Source of the DNA: Deltaproteobacteria bacterium
Lineage (GTDB): Bacteria > Desulfobacterota > Binatia > UTPRO1
Length of the DNA stretch: 64,000 nt
NCBI GenBank assembly: GCA_029262315.1
Contig: JAJCZP010000040.1
Coordinates: forward strand, 62,001-126,000
Direction: 5' to 3'
Positions 54,939 through 64,000 of the stretch are shown here, one piece after another (the first letter of the stretch is position 1; every line of letters starts with the position of its first letter). A model generated the notes under the pieces. That model had not been told where the DNA came from. It worked only from the letters and a program-made list of their open reading frames with translations, and did no database searches. A program made the position numbers and the translations under genes.

Positions 54939-56227
54939 CCCGCCCCCTGTAGCCGCTTGCGGATCTGGCCGGCCATCTTTTGCGTCGCCGACGCCGTGAT
55001 ACGCGCGCTCCCGTCCTCGTAGCGTTCGTCGAGGACCTTCGCGCCGCGGTGGAGCCACGCCACCAGATCTCCCCGCGAGCTGGGCACGACGACCTCGAGC
55101 GTCACGCGTTCGGCGTCCAACCAGCGCTCGATGCACGCCAGCACGGCCGGCAGACCTGTGCCGCTCGAGGCGGAGATGCGACACACGTCCAAGGCGCTGG
55201 CTTCGGGGCCGGGTGGAAGTGGGTCGTCGACCTTGTCGATCTTGTTCCAGACGAGCAGCATCGGGGTCTCCCCTGCGCCGATCTCCTCGAGTACCCCTTT
55301 GACGATGCGCGTCTGTTCTTCAACCTCGGGATGACTCGCATCGACGACCTGCACGAGGAGATCGGCGCGGCGCACCTCTTCGAGGGTACTCTTGAACGCT
55401 TCCACGAGTTGATGAGGAAGACCGTGAATGAAGCCGACGGTGTCCGCCAGCATGACGCGCTCGCCTCCGGGGAGATCGAGCCGCCGGACGGTCGAATCGA
55501 GGGTGGCAAACAGCTTGTCTTCGACCAGGACACCGGCATCGGTCAGGGCGTTCATCAAGGTCGACTTGCCGGCGTTGGTGTAGCCGACGAGCGCAACGGT
55601 CGCATACGGGACGGCGGCACGCTCCTGGCGGTGCAACCCTCGCGTCCGCTCGACATCGGCAAGCCTTCCCCGCAAGCGCTGAATGCGCTCCCGGACGCTG
55701 CGGCGGTCGACTTCGAGCTGCGTCTCGCCGGGTCCACGGGTTCCGACTCCGCCACCAAGCCGGGAGAGGTGCGTCCACGCCCGGGTGAGCCGCGGCAGCA
55801 GATAGTCGAGCTGGGCCAGTTCGACTTGGAGCTTGCCTTCGAGCGTCCGGGCACGCGCGGCGAAAATGTCGAGGATGAGCTGGCTCCGATCGAGCACTTT
55901 GACGTCGAGCCGCGTTGTGAGGTTGCGCTGCTGCGCGGGACTGAGGCTGCCGTCGATCAGAACGACGCTGGCGCAGGTTTCGCGGACGACCTCCGCGATC
56001 TCCTCGACCTTGCCACGGCCGAGGAAGGTCGCCGGGCTGATGCGGCGGATCGTCTGGTGCAGTGAGGCGACCGGGATCACGCCCGCGGTGCGCGCCAGGC
56101 GCTCGAGTTCGCGCAGGGCCTCCTCGCTGCTCAGCCCCGCCGCCCGCTCGCCGCCGGTCGCGCAGGTGACGCCCACCAGCACGGCGCGCTCGGCCGGCGA
56201 GTCGACGGTGTACGAGTGGCGCGTCAT
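54914..56227 (-). CDS. hflX: GTPase HflX
   Basis: GGVGTRGPGETQLEVDRR; ATVALVGYTNAGKSTLMNALTDAGVLVEDKLFATLDSTVRRLDLPGGERVMLADTVGFI. Confidence 0.95.
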   Translation of the reverse strand: MTRHSYTVDSPAERAVLVGVTCATGGERAAGLSSEEALRELERLARTAGVIPVASLHQTIRRISPATFLGRGKVEEIAEVVRETCASVVLIDGSLSPAQQRNLTTRLDVKVLDRSQLILDIFAARARTLEGKLQVELAQLDYLLPRLTRAWTHLSRLGGGVGTRGPGETQLEVDRRSVRERIQRLRGRLADVERTRGLHRQERAAVPYATVALVGYTNAGKSTLMNALTDAGVLVEDKLFATLDSTVRRLDLPGGERVMLADTVGFIHGLPHQLVEAFKSTLEEVRRADLLVQVVDASHPEVEEQTRIVKGVLEEIGAGETPMLLVWNKIDKVDDPLPPGPEASALDVCRISASSGTGLPAVLACIERWLDAERVTLEVVVPSSRGDLVAWLHRGAKVLDERYEDGSARITASATQKMAGQIRKRLQGAGCSTFPTH

Positions 56228-56293
56228 CCGAGCCTCATGGTCGCACACATACCGGCCCTCACGAAAGCCTCCATGAAGATACGCCCCGCGGCA

Positions 56294-59200
56294 CTACTGA
56301 AGATACGCCACGCGTTCCCCGAAGAGCTTCTCGACGGCGTCCATCAGCTTCTCCGTCGGCGCCACACGGTGCCGCGAGAGCTTGACGTTGGCGACAAAGC
56401 CGTCGGCCATGACCTCGATCGACGCCGGCACGTCTCCCGGGTGCGCCTTCAGCATCTCGTCGAGGGCGAGTGCGCGCTCCGCCGTCAGCGTGTCCGCACC
56501 GATGCGCAGACGGACCTCGCGGACGCTGCGCTCGCGCAACGCGGCGAGCGAGAGCACCTCGTCGGCGATGATCTGGCACCGTTCCTCGCTCACCTCGAGT
56601 TTGCCGGCCACACAAATAGGCTCATCCGAGGTCACCAGGCTCTCGTATCGCTGATAGGCCTCCGGCCAGACAATGACTTCGATCATGCCGGTCTTGTCCT
56701 CGAGATTGAACGTGGCGTAGCGATCGCCGCGCTTGTTGTTCTTGAGCTTGAGCGTGTGGACGACGCCGCCGATCTTGACCTTCTCTTGGTTCTTCCGGCC
56801 ACTCAGGGCGACGACGGGTGCCGTGGTGATCCGCCGCAGGCTGTCCTCGAACTTATCGAGGGGGTGCCCGGTGATGTAGAAGCCAACGGTCAACCTCTCG
56901 GCCGCGAGCCGTTCTTTCGCCGACCACTCTTTGATGTTCATCGGTGGTGGCGGTGGGGGGACACTCTCGAGAGAGAAGAGCGTAATCTGGCCGGCCGACT
57001 CGCCGCTCGAGGCGGCCCATTGCAGGGCGCGTTCGAGGTAGGAAGAGCCGCCGTGTTCGCCCTCGGAGAGCAGCGTCGCTCGCGAACGATGCACCGAATC
57101 GAACGCGCCGCATTTCACCAAGGACTCGACGACGCGTCGGTTGATCTGCTGGCCGCGGACGCGCTGCGCGAAGTCGGCGACACTGGTGAATTCGCCGCTC
57201 TCGTTGCGCGCTTCCAGAATGATCTCGATCGCCTTGGCGCCGACGCCCTTCACGGCGCCAAGGCCGAAACGGATCCCCTTGTCGGTGACCGTGAAATGCT
57301 GCCGACTCTCGTTGATGTCGGGAGGGAGAATGGGGATCTTATGCACGCAACACTCCGCAATGTTCTTGTAGGTGTTGTCGGTCTCGCCCATTTCAAGCGA
57401 GAGGAGCGCGGCCATGAACTCGTTCCGGTAGTGGGTCTTGAGATAGGCGGTCTGGAACGAGATCAGCGCGTAGGCGGCGCTGTGTGATTTGTTGAAACCG
57501 TATGCCGCGAATTTCTCCATCTGGTCGAAGATCTTCGTGGCGAGTTCGCTCTTGATGCCCTGGTCGACGGCCCCCTTGCCAAACCGGTCGCGCTCCTTGT
57601 CCATCTCGGACTTCTTCTTTTTGCCCATGGCGCGCCGAAGGTTGTCGGCGTCCTGGAGCGAGTAGCCGGCGAGCGTGGTCGCGATCTGCATGACCTGCTC
57701 CTGGTAGACCAGGGTGCCGTAGGTCTCGCCGAGGATGCTCTCGAGGAGCGGATGCTCATAGGTGGTGCGCTCGCGGCCGTGTTTCCGGTTGATGAAATCC
57801 TGATCCATGCCGCTGTCGAGGGGGCCGGGTCGGAACAGCGCGAGTGCCGCGATCAGGTCCTCGAAACGGCTCGGCCGAAGCTGCGTGATCATCTTCCGCA
57901 TCCCACCGCTTTCCATCTGGAACACGCCGATGGTGTCGCCTTTGGCCAACAGCTTGTAGGTGGGCGCATCGTCGAGCGGGAGCGTCGACAAGTCGACATC
58001 CTCGTCCCGGCGCTGTTTGATCATCGAGACCGCGTTGGCGAGCAAGGTGAGGGTCTTCAGGCCGAGGAAGTCGAATTTGATCAGCCCGATGTATTCGACG
58101 TCGCCGAACGGGTACTGCGTGAGGACGGCCCCGTCCTTGTCGACGAACAGCGGCAGATGTTCGGACAGGGGCCGGTTCGCAATCACGACCCCGGCGGCGT
58201 GCTTTGAGGCGTGACGGAGCAGGCCCTCGAGTCGGATCGCGTGATCGAAGAGATTGCGATCGCGTTCTTCTCCGCGGTCGCGCATTTCGCGGAGCTTCGG
58301 CTCGAGCTTCAGCGCCTCTTCGAGGGGATGATCGCGTCCCTGGACCGGCGCGGGATAGAGCTTGGCGAGCCGGTCGGTCTCTCCGTACGAGAACTCGAGG
58401 ACGCGACCGACGTCTTTGATCGCCTGCTTTCCCTTCAGCGAGCCGAAGGTGATGATGCCGGCGACCCGGTCTTCACCGTACTTCTCGCGCACGTAGCGCA
58501 AGACCTCTTCCCGACGTTCGTAGCAGAAGTCGACATCGATATCGGGCATCGACTTCCGACCCTTGTTCAAGAAGCGCTCGAACAGGAGATTATACGGCAA
58601 GGGATCGATGTCGGTGATACGGAGCGAGTAGGCCACGAGGCTGCCGGCCGCCGATCCGCGCCCTGGCCCCACCGGCACGCCTTGCGACTTCGCATGGTTG
58701 ATGAAGTCGGCGACGATCAGGAAGTACCCGTCGAACTGCAGCTCGTTGATCGTCTGCAACTCGCTCTCGAGCCGTTCCCAATACGGCGCGGCGGCGTCAC
58801 CGGTGATGGGGCCGTCGGCGGGTCGTCCCGCGCCAGCGGCCAGGCGGGATTCGAGGCCGCGGGTCGCATCGGCCTTGAGGCGCTCCTCGAGGGTCTCGCC
58901 TTTCTTGATGCGGTAGTTGGGGAACTGGTGCTTGGTCTCGAGCTCCAGATTGCAGCGCTCAGCGAGCGCCACGGTATTGGTGACGGCATCCGGAACATCG
59001 GCGAACGCCGCCGCCACTTCGTCCGGTGATTTGACGTAGAGCTGATTGGTATCGAACTTCCAGCGTGTCGGGTCGCTGAACACCTTGCCTGTCTGGATGC
59101 ACAGCAGGACTTCATGCGCCGTAGCGTCCTCGGACATGAGGTAGTGGCAGTCGTTCGTGGCGAGCAGGGGAATCCCAAGGTCGGTCGCCAGCTCCTTCAG

Positions 59201-59776
59201 CATGGCGTTGCACTTTTCCTGCAACGGGATGTGGTTGTCTTGAATCTCCAGATAGTAGCGATCGCCGAAAATCTTCAGGTACTCGATGGCGAGTTCGCGC
59301 CCTCGCGCGTAGTTGTCGGCTTGGAAGGCGCGATTGACCTCGCCGGAGAGACAGCCGCTGGTCGCAATGAGGCCGCCGTTCAGTTCGCTGAGGAGCTCCT
59401 TGTCGATGCGGGGCTTTCGGTAGAAGCCCTCCTGATAGGCCAGGCTCACCAGCTTGCAGAGATTCTGGTAGCCTTCCAGGTTCATGGCGAGGAGCAACAT
59501 GTGGAAGTTGCCTGCCATCTCATAGTCGTCCGTGCGGGTCGCCTTGTGCTCGAACCGCGACCGGGGGGCCATGTAGGCCTCGCACCCGATGATGGGCTTG
59601 ATGCCTTCGGCCAGACACGTGCGGTAGAACTCGATGGCACCGAACATGTTGCCATGGTCGGTCATCGCCACGGCCGACATGCCGAGCTCTTTGATGCGCG
59701 GGACGAGCTTGGAAATCTTGTTGGCGCCGTCGAGGAGGCTGTACTGGGTGTGCAGGTGGAGGTGGACGAAGCTCAC
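56294..59776 (-). CDS. dnaE: DNA polymerase III subunit alpha
   Basis: FVHLHLHTQYSLLDGANKISKLV; GPGRGSAAGSLVAYSLRITDIDPLPYNLLFERFLNKGRKSMPDIDVDFCYERR; YGFNKSHSAAYALISFQTAYLKTHYRNEFMAALLS. Confidence 0.97.
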   Translation of the reverse strand: MSFVHLHLHTQYSLLDGANKISKLVPRIKELGMSAVAMTDHGNMFGAIEFYRTCLAEGIKPIIGCEAYMAPRSRFEHKATRTDDYEMAGNFHMLLLAMNLEGYQNLCKLVSLAYQEGFYRKPRIDKELLSELNGGLIATSGCLSGEVNRAFQADNYARGRELAIEYLKIFGDRYYLEIQDNHIPLQEKCNAMLKELATDLGIPLLATNDCHYLMSEDATAHEVLLCIQTGKVFSDPTRWKFDTNQLYVKSPDEVAAAFADVPDAVTNTVALAERCNLELETKHQFPNYRIKKGETLEERLKADATRGLESRLAAGAGRPADGPITGDAAAPYWERLESELQTINELQFDGYFLIVADFINHAKSQGVPVGPGRGSAAGSLVAYSLRITDIDPLPYNLLFERFLNKGRKSMPDIDVDFCYERREEVLRYVREKYGEDRVAGIITFGSLKGKQAIKDVGRVLEFSYGETDRLAKLYPAPVQGRDHPLEEALKLEPKLREMRDRGEERDRNLFDHAIRLEGLLRHASKHAAGVVIANRPLSEHLPLFVDKDGAVLTQYPFGDVEYIGLIKFDFLGLKTLTLLANAVSMIKQRRDEDVDLSTLPLDDAPTYKLLAKGDTIGVFQMESGGMRKMITQLRPSRFEDLIAALALFRPGPLDSGMDQDFINRKHGRERTTYEHPLLESILGETYGTLVYQEQVMQIATTLAGYSLQDADNLRRAMGKKKKSEMDKERDRFGKGAVDQGIKSELATKIFDQMEKFAAYGFNKSHSAAYALISFQTAYLKTHYRNEFMAALLSLEMGETDNTYKNIAECCVHKIPILPPDINESRQHFTVTDKGIRFGLGAVKGVGAKAIEIILEARNESGEFTSVADFAQRVRGQQINRRVVESLVKCGAFDSVHRSRATLLSEGEHGGSSYLERALQWAASSGESAGQITLFSLESVPPPPPPMNIKEWSAKERLAAERLTVGFYITGHPLDKFEDSLRRITTAPVVALSGRKNQEKVKIGGVVHTLKLKNNKRGDRYATFNLEDKTGMIEVIVWPEAYQRYESLVTSDEPICVAGKLEVSEERCQIIADEVLSLAALRERSVREVRLRIGADTLTAERALALDEMLKAHPGDVPASIEVMADGFVANVKLSRHRVAPTEKLMDAVEKLFGERVAYLQ

Positions 59777-59783
59777 GCGGGCC

Positions 59784-61319
59784 TCATTCCCATTCGATCG
59801 TCGCCGGGGGTTTGGACGAGATGTCGTACACGACGCGATTCACGCCCGTGACCTCATTGATGATGCGGTTCGACATCGTAGCGAGGAGATCGTAGGGCAG
59901 CCGCGCCCAGTCCGCGGTCATGCCGTCGACACTCTCGACCGCGCGAATCGCCACGACGTTCTCGTACGTGCGCCCGTCACCCATGACACCGACGGTCTTG
60001 ACGGGCAGCAGGACGGCGAACGCCTGCCAAACCGCCCGGTAGAGTCCCGCGGCTTTGATCTCTTCGAGGACGATCGCATCGCACGCTCGCAGGATCTCGA
60101 GACGCTCGCGGGTGACGGCACCGAGAATACGAATGGCGAGTCCTGGTCCCGGGAACGGTTGGCGCTGCAGGATGTCATCTGGGACGTCGACCAGAGCCCC
60201 GAGCGTGCGAACCTCGTCTTTGAACAGTTCGCGCAGGGGCTCGATCAGCGCGAGTTGCATGTGTTCGGGCAGGCCCCCCACGTTGTGGTGCGTTTTGATC
60301 GTGGCCGAGGGCCCCTTGAACGAAACCGACTCGATCACGTCCGGGTAGAGGGTTCCTTGGGCGAGGAAGGCAACACCAGGAATGCTCTTGGCTTCGACCT
60401 CGAACACTTCGATGAAGGTCCGCCCGATGGCGCGCCGCTTGGTCTCCGGGTCTTCGATGCCATCGAGTGCCTGCAGAAAACGATCGCCGGCGTCGATGAC
60501 GCGCAGACGATCGCCGAACCGCGCGCGGAACATTTCCGTGACCGCGGCGGCCTCCCCCGCGCGCAAGACGCCATTGTCGACGAAGATGCACGTCAGACGA
60601 TCGCCGATGGCGCGATCGATGATACCGGCGGTGACCGCGGAGTCGACCCCGCCGGACAGCGCACAGATGACGTGCGCATCCCCGACCCGGGCTCGGATGG
60701 TCGCGATCTCGTTCTCGACGAAACCCTCCATCGTCCAATTCGGGGTCGCGCCGCACACGCGCCGGACGAAGTTCCGCAGGATGTCGGCGCCGTAGTCGGT
60801 GTGGACGACCTCGGGATGAAATTGTAGCCCGTAGCGGGTGCCACTGGCGTCTCGACACGCGGCGATCGGAGAGTTGTCGCTCGATGCCAGGGAGACCCAT
60901 CCCGCCGGTAGCGAGTCCATCCGATCTCCATGGCTCATCCAGACGGCGAGTCCGTCGGGGCCGGGGGCGATGCCCGCGAAGAGCGGATCGTCCCCGGTGA
61001 TCTGGATGCGCGTGCGCCCGAACTCACGGCGCACCGCGCGTCCAACGACGCCGCCGCCAAGATGGCTGAGGACACCCATGCCGTAACAGATCCCGAGTAT
61101 GGGCACATCGAGCGCCAGGATCGCCGGATCGGGGAGCGGTGCCCCTTCGGCGTAGACCGCCGCGGGGCCCCCGGAGAGGACGACGCCTTCCGGTTTGAGC
61201 GCTTCGATCTTGGCTGGGGCGACGTTGTACGGATGGATTTCGCAGTACACCTGCTGCTCGCGGATACGACGCGCGATGAGCTGCGTGTACTGCCCTCCAA
61301 AATCGAGGACCACAATCAT
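59784..61319 (-). CDS. guaA: GMP synthase (glutamine-hydrolysing)
   Basis: [68 protein letters not shown]-terminal PPATIEWE. Confidence 0.96.
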   Translation of the reverse strand: MIVVLDFGGQYTQLIARRIREQQVYCEIHPYNVAPAKIEALKPEGVVLSGGPAAVYAEGAPLPDPAILALDVPILGICYGMGVLSHLGGGVVGRAVRREFGRTRIQITGDDPLFAGIAPGPDGLAVWMSHGDRMDSLPAGWVSLASSDNSPIAACRDASGTRYGLQFHPEVVHTDYGADILRNFVRRVCGATPNWTMEGFVENEIATIRARVGDAHVICALSGGVDSAVTAGIIDRAIGDRLTCIFVDNGVLRAGEAAAVTEMFRARFGDRLRVIDAGDRFLQALDGIEDPETKRRAIGRTFIEVFEVEAKSIPGVAFLAQGTLYPDVIESVSFKGPSATIKTHHNVGGLPEHMQLALIEPLRELFKDEVRTLGALVDVPDDILQRQPFPGPGLAIRILGAVTRERLEILRACDAIVLEEIKAAGLYRAVWQAFAVLLPVKTVGVMGDGRTYENVVAIRAVESVDGMTADWARLPYDLLATMSNRIINEVTGVNRVVYDISSKPPATIEWE

Positions 61320-61368
61320 GGTACCGCTCCGCCCCCCGGCGCCCCGACTCCCCGGCGCCCGCAACAGA

Positions 61369-62829
61369 TCACTCCAGTCGATAGTTCGGTGCTTCTTTCG
61401 TGACGACGACGTCGTGGACGTGACTCTCGCGTGCACCGGCCCCACTGACGCGCATGAAACGCGTCTTGGTGCGGAGTTCGGCGAGGGTGCGGCAGCCGCA
61501 GTATCCCATGCCCGCCTTCAACCCACCGACGAGCTGGTGGATGTTGAACGACAGGGTGCCCTTGTACGGAACGCGGCCCTCGATGCCCTCGGGGACGAGC
61601 TTCACCTCGGGCTCGTCGCCCTGAAAGTAACGGTCGCTGCTCCCCTGCTTCATGGCTTCGATCGAGCCCATGCCGCGGTACAGCTTGTAGGTCCGCCCTT
61701 GGAAGAGAATCGTCTCGCCCGGACTCTCCTCGGTGCCGGCGAACAAGCTGCCGATCATGATCGTGTCGGCGCCCGCGGCGATGGCCTTGGTCAGGTCGCC
61801 CGAGTAGCGCACGCCCCCGTCGGCGATGATCGTCGCGTCGGTGCCCGCCACGCCGCGGACGGCGCCGGCCAGCGCCGTCAGTTGTGGCATGCCCACACCC
61901 GAGATGATGCGCGTGGTGCAGATGGAGCCGACGCCCATGCCCACTTTGATGCCGTCGGCCCCGGCTTCCGCCAGCGCGCGTGCGCCCTCCTCGGTGCCAA
62001 CGTTGCCGGCGATCACGTCGAGATCGGGGTACGCGCGCTTGGTGTCGCGTACGGCGTCAATGACGTTGGCGGAGTGTCCATGGGCCGTATCGAGGGCCAG
62101 CACGTCGACGCCGGCGCGTACCAGCGCCGCGGCGCGCTCCTCGCGGTCGGGGCCGACGCCAATCGCGGCGCCGACTCGGAGCCGGCCGAGGTCGTCTTTG
62201 CACGCCTGTGGATATTGGATGGTCTTCTGGATGTCCTTGACCGTAATCAGCCCTTGGAGCCGCTGGTGATCGTCGACCACGAGCAGCTTTTCGATCCGGT
62301 TGGCGTGCAGGATCTCCTTGGCTTCCTCGAGGCTGACGCCGGATCGGGCCGTGACCAGATTCTCTTTGGTCATCACCTCCGATACCTGCCGGTCGAGTCG
62401 CTTCTCGAAGCGCAGGTCGCGGTGCGTGAGGATCCCGACGAGCTCCCCGTTCTGGGTGACGGGCAATCCCGAGATGCGGTAGCGCTGCATGATCGCGACC
62501 GCGTCCTCGATCCGGTGGTCGGGTCGCACGGTGACCGGGTCCGAGATCATCCCACTCTCGGACTTTTTGACCTTCCCGACCTCGAGGGCTTGCGCCTCGA
62601 CGGGAAGATTCCTGTGGATGATGCCGAGGCCACCTTCTTGGGCAATGGCGATGGCCATCGCGGACTCGGTGACCGTGTCCATGGCGGCCGAGACCAGCGG
62701 GATATTGACCGCGATCCGGCGCGTCAGATGACTGGCGACGACCGCGTCGCGCGGAATGACGTCGCTCGCGGCCGGCACCAGCAGTACGTCGTCAAAAGTG
62801 AGGGCTTCTTCGAGCTCGCGTAGACTCAT
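61369..62829 (-). CDS. guaB: IMP dehydrogenase
   Basis: [20 protein letters not shown]; two CBS-type segments; [45 protein letters not shown]. Confidence 0.97.
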   Translation of the reverse strand: MSLRELEEALTFDDVLLVPAASDVIPRDAVVASHLTRRIAVNIPLVSAAMDTVTESAMAIAIAQEGGLGIIHRNLPVEAQALEVGKVKKSESGMISDPVTVRPDHRIEDAVAIMQRYRISGLPVTQNGELVGILTHRDLRFEKRLDRQVSEVMTKENLVTARSGVSLEEAKEILHANRIEKLLVVDDHQRLQGLITVKDIQKTIQYPQACKDDLGRLRVGAAIGVGPDREERAAALVRAGVDVLALDTAHGHSANVIDAVRDTKRAYPDLDVIAGNVGTEEGARALAEAGADGIKVGMGVGSICTTRIISGVGMPQLTALAGAVRGVAGTDATIIADGGVRYSGDLTKAIAAGADTIMIGSLFAGTEESPGETILFQGRTYKLYRGMGSIEAMKQGSSDRYFQGDEPEVKLVPEGIEGRVPYKGTLSFNIHQLVGGLKAGMGYCGCRTLAELRTKTRFMRVSGAGARESHVHDVVVTKEAPNYRLE

Positions 62830-62846
62830 GACCAGATCTGCAGACG

Positions 62847-62877
62847 AAAAAGCCCCCCTCGCAACGCGAGCGGGGCT
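62847..62877 (-). terminator. Intrinsic terminator/attenuator hairpin immediately upstream of guaB
   Basis: Minus strand AGCCCCGCTCGC-GTT-GCGAGGGGGGCT followed by TTTT; U-tract ends 17 nt before guaB ATG. Confidence 0.7.
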
Positions 62878-63019
62878 GAAATGGGTCTACCGAGTGCCAC
62901 GCGGGCGGCGTCCTGACCGTCCATGGCTCTTCCTAACAGACGGTCAGTGACCTGACAAGCTTCCCCCGCCCTATCGGGGGTTGGAGAGTCTCTCCGAGTC
63001 GGCCCTGGCCCTGGCACGA

Positions 63020-63907
63020 CTAGGCGCGGGGCGCGCGGAGCACGACGACGCATTCCGCCGCATAGAGAAAGATGATCACCGAGAAGTAGATCCACACAAG
63101 TACCGCGACGAGCGCGCCCAGGGAGCCGTACACGACCGAGAACTGCGCGATATTGGCCAGGTACCAGAGGAAGAACCGGCGTGCGAACTCCCAGAGCAGT
63201 GTGCCGACCGCGCCGCCGACCAGGGCGTGCCGCCATTCGACCCGCGCATGCGGAAAGATCCGGAGCGCCAGCGTGAACAACGACAACAGGAGCGCGATCG
63301 AGATCAGGTATTGCACCCGGAGGCCCCGGGCGAGCCACACGGCCCACGCATGCCCGATCGGAATCAGCTCCGGATCGGCTTGCAGCGCGTGGAAGACGAC
63401 GCCGAGATAGAACGAGAACAGCAGCACGAAACCCAGGGCGACGACGACGACCATCGACAGCAAGCGCGACCGGAGGAAACTGCGCCGCACGTCCACCGCG
63501 AACACCCGGTCGAGGGCAAACTCGGTCGCTTGGAACACCAGCCCCGCCGCGATCACCAGGGTCGCGAGCGCGAACCACGAGAGGCGACCCCGGTTGGCGA
63601 CGACCGACTCGAGATTGCGGGTAATGTCCTCGCTCAAGTGGGGAATGAACTCGCGCACCGACGACATGATTGCCCGGAAGGTCTCCTCGGACGAGCCGAC
63701 GACGTAGCCAACGACCGCCACGACCATGAACAGCACCGGGATGAGGGAGAGCAGTGCGTAAAACGAGATTGCGGCCGCCAGGGTGGGACAGCCGTCGGCG
63801 TAGAACTTCACGGCCGCGTCGCGCAGCATGCCGGTCGCCCGCCGGGCGATGGCGCCGGATCGCCCGCGCTCGCGGCTCGCGACGCGCATCGGACGAGCGC
63901 TTCCCAC
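63020..63907 (-). CDS. YihY/BrkB family inner-membrane protein
   Basis: AVKFYADGCPTLAAAISFYALLSLIPVLFMVVAVVGYVVGSSEE; WRHALVGGAVGTLLWEFARRFFLWYLANIAQFSVVYGSLGALVAVLVWIYFSVIIFLYAAE. Confidence 0.9.
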   Translation of the reverse strand: MGSARPMRVASRERGRSGAIARRATGMLRDAAVKFYADGCPTLAAAISFYALLSLIPVLFMVVAVVGYVVGSSEETFRAIMSSVREFIPHLSEDITRNLESVVANRGRLSWFALATLVIAAGLVFQATEFALDRVFAVDVRRSFLRSRLLSMVVVVALGFVLLFSFYLGVVFHALQADPELIPIGHAWAVWLARGLRVQYLISIALLLSLFTLALRIFPHARVEWRHALVGGAVGTLLWEFARRFFLWYLANIAQFSVVYGSLGALVAVLVWIYFSVIIFLYAAECVVVLRAPRA

Positions 63908-63915
63908 GTCTGTCC

Positions 63916-64000
63916 TCAGTGCCTCGCCCGAAACTGAATGCGGACGGGCGTGCCCTCGAGGTTGAACGCCTGCGCGAGTTGGTGCTGCAGGTAGCGGTGA
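63916..64000 (-). CDS. der: C-terminal end of a Der-like GTPase (partial, runs off the window)
   Basis: Minus-strand reading HRYLQHQLAQAFNLEGTPVRIQFRARH*, resembling the Der (EngA) C-terminus. Confidence 0.65.
   Translation of the reverse strand, partial: HRYLQHQLAQAFNLEGTPVRIQFRARH

Noticed and set aside
61195-62823. 542-aa + strand ORF opposite guaB
   Set aside because: Antisense to an unambiguous IMP dehydrogenase.
1-64000. CRISPR arrays, rRNA and tRNA genes, prophage modules, toxin-antitoxin pairs
   Set aside because: None recognised on reading both strands; tRNAs could be missed by eye, so a tRNAscan-SE/Infernal run would be decisive.

Overview
High-GC bacterial chromosomal window. 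The style is Deltaproteobacteria/Binatota-like, but that is inference only. It holds about 45 supportable protein-coding genes, no rRNA or tRNA that I could recognise, and no CRISPR array. Housekeeping genes cluster at the right: hflX, pgsA-like, dnaE, guaA, guaB, a yihY/brkB-family gene, and the 3' end of a der-like gene. Metabolic and transport genes include an otsA-otsB fusion, a dGTPase-like gene, an enoyl-CoA hydratase, SDR and IMPase genes, a Dpp/Opp-type substrate-binding protein with two permeases, and a MoxR/VWA pair. Several secreted proteins are present, including two very large ones. The most interesting regions are: (i) 2.2-9.7 kb, a co-directional block with a CNB-CNB-[2Fe-2S]-diiron fusion protein, a TetR regulator, a perfect 8-3-8 operator-like palindrome, and a DUF3604 / PpiC isomerase / HupE-UreJ operon; (ii) 23.9-30.0 kb, a ~2000-aa mosaic secreted protein with a perfect 13-3-13 palindrome upstream; (iii) 30.0-35.3 kb, a scarred accessory segment with an intact ISNCY-like IS, a solo IS end, a duplicated gene tail, a TauD C-terminal remnant and other gene debris; (iv) 62.83-63.02 kb, a structured guaB leader ending in an intrinsic terminator only 17 nt before the start codon, suggesting attenuation. 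All assignments come from reading translated sequences and motifs by eye; no database search was run.
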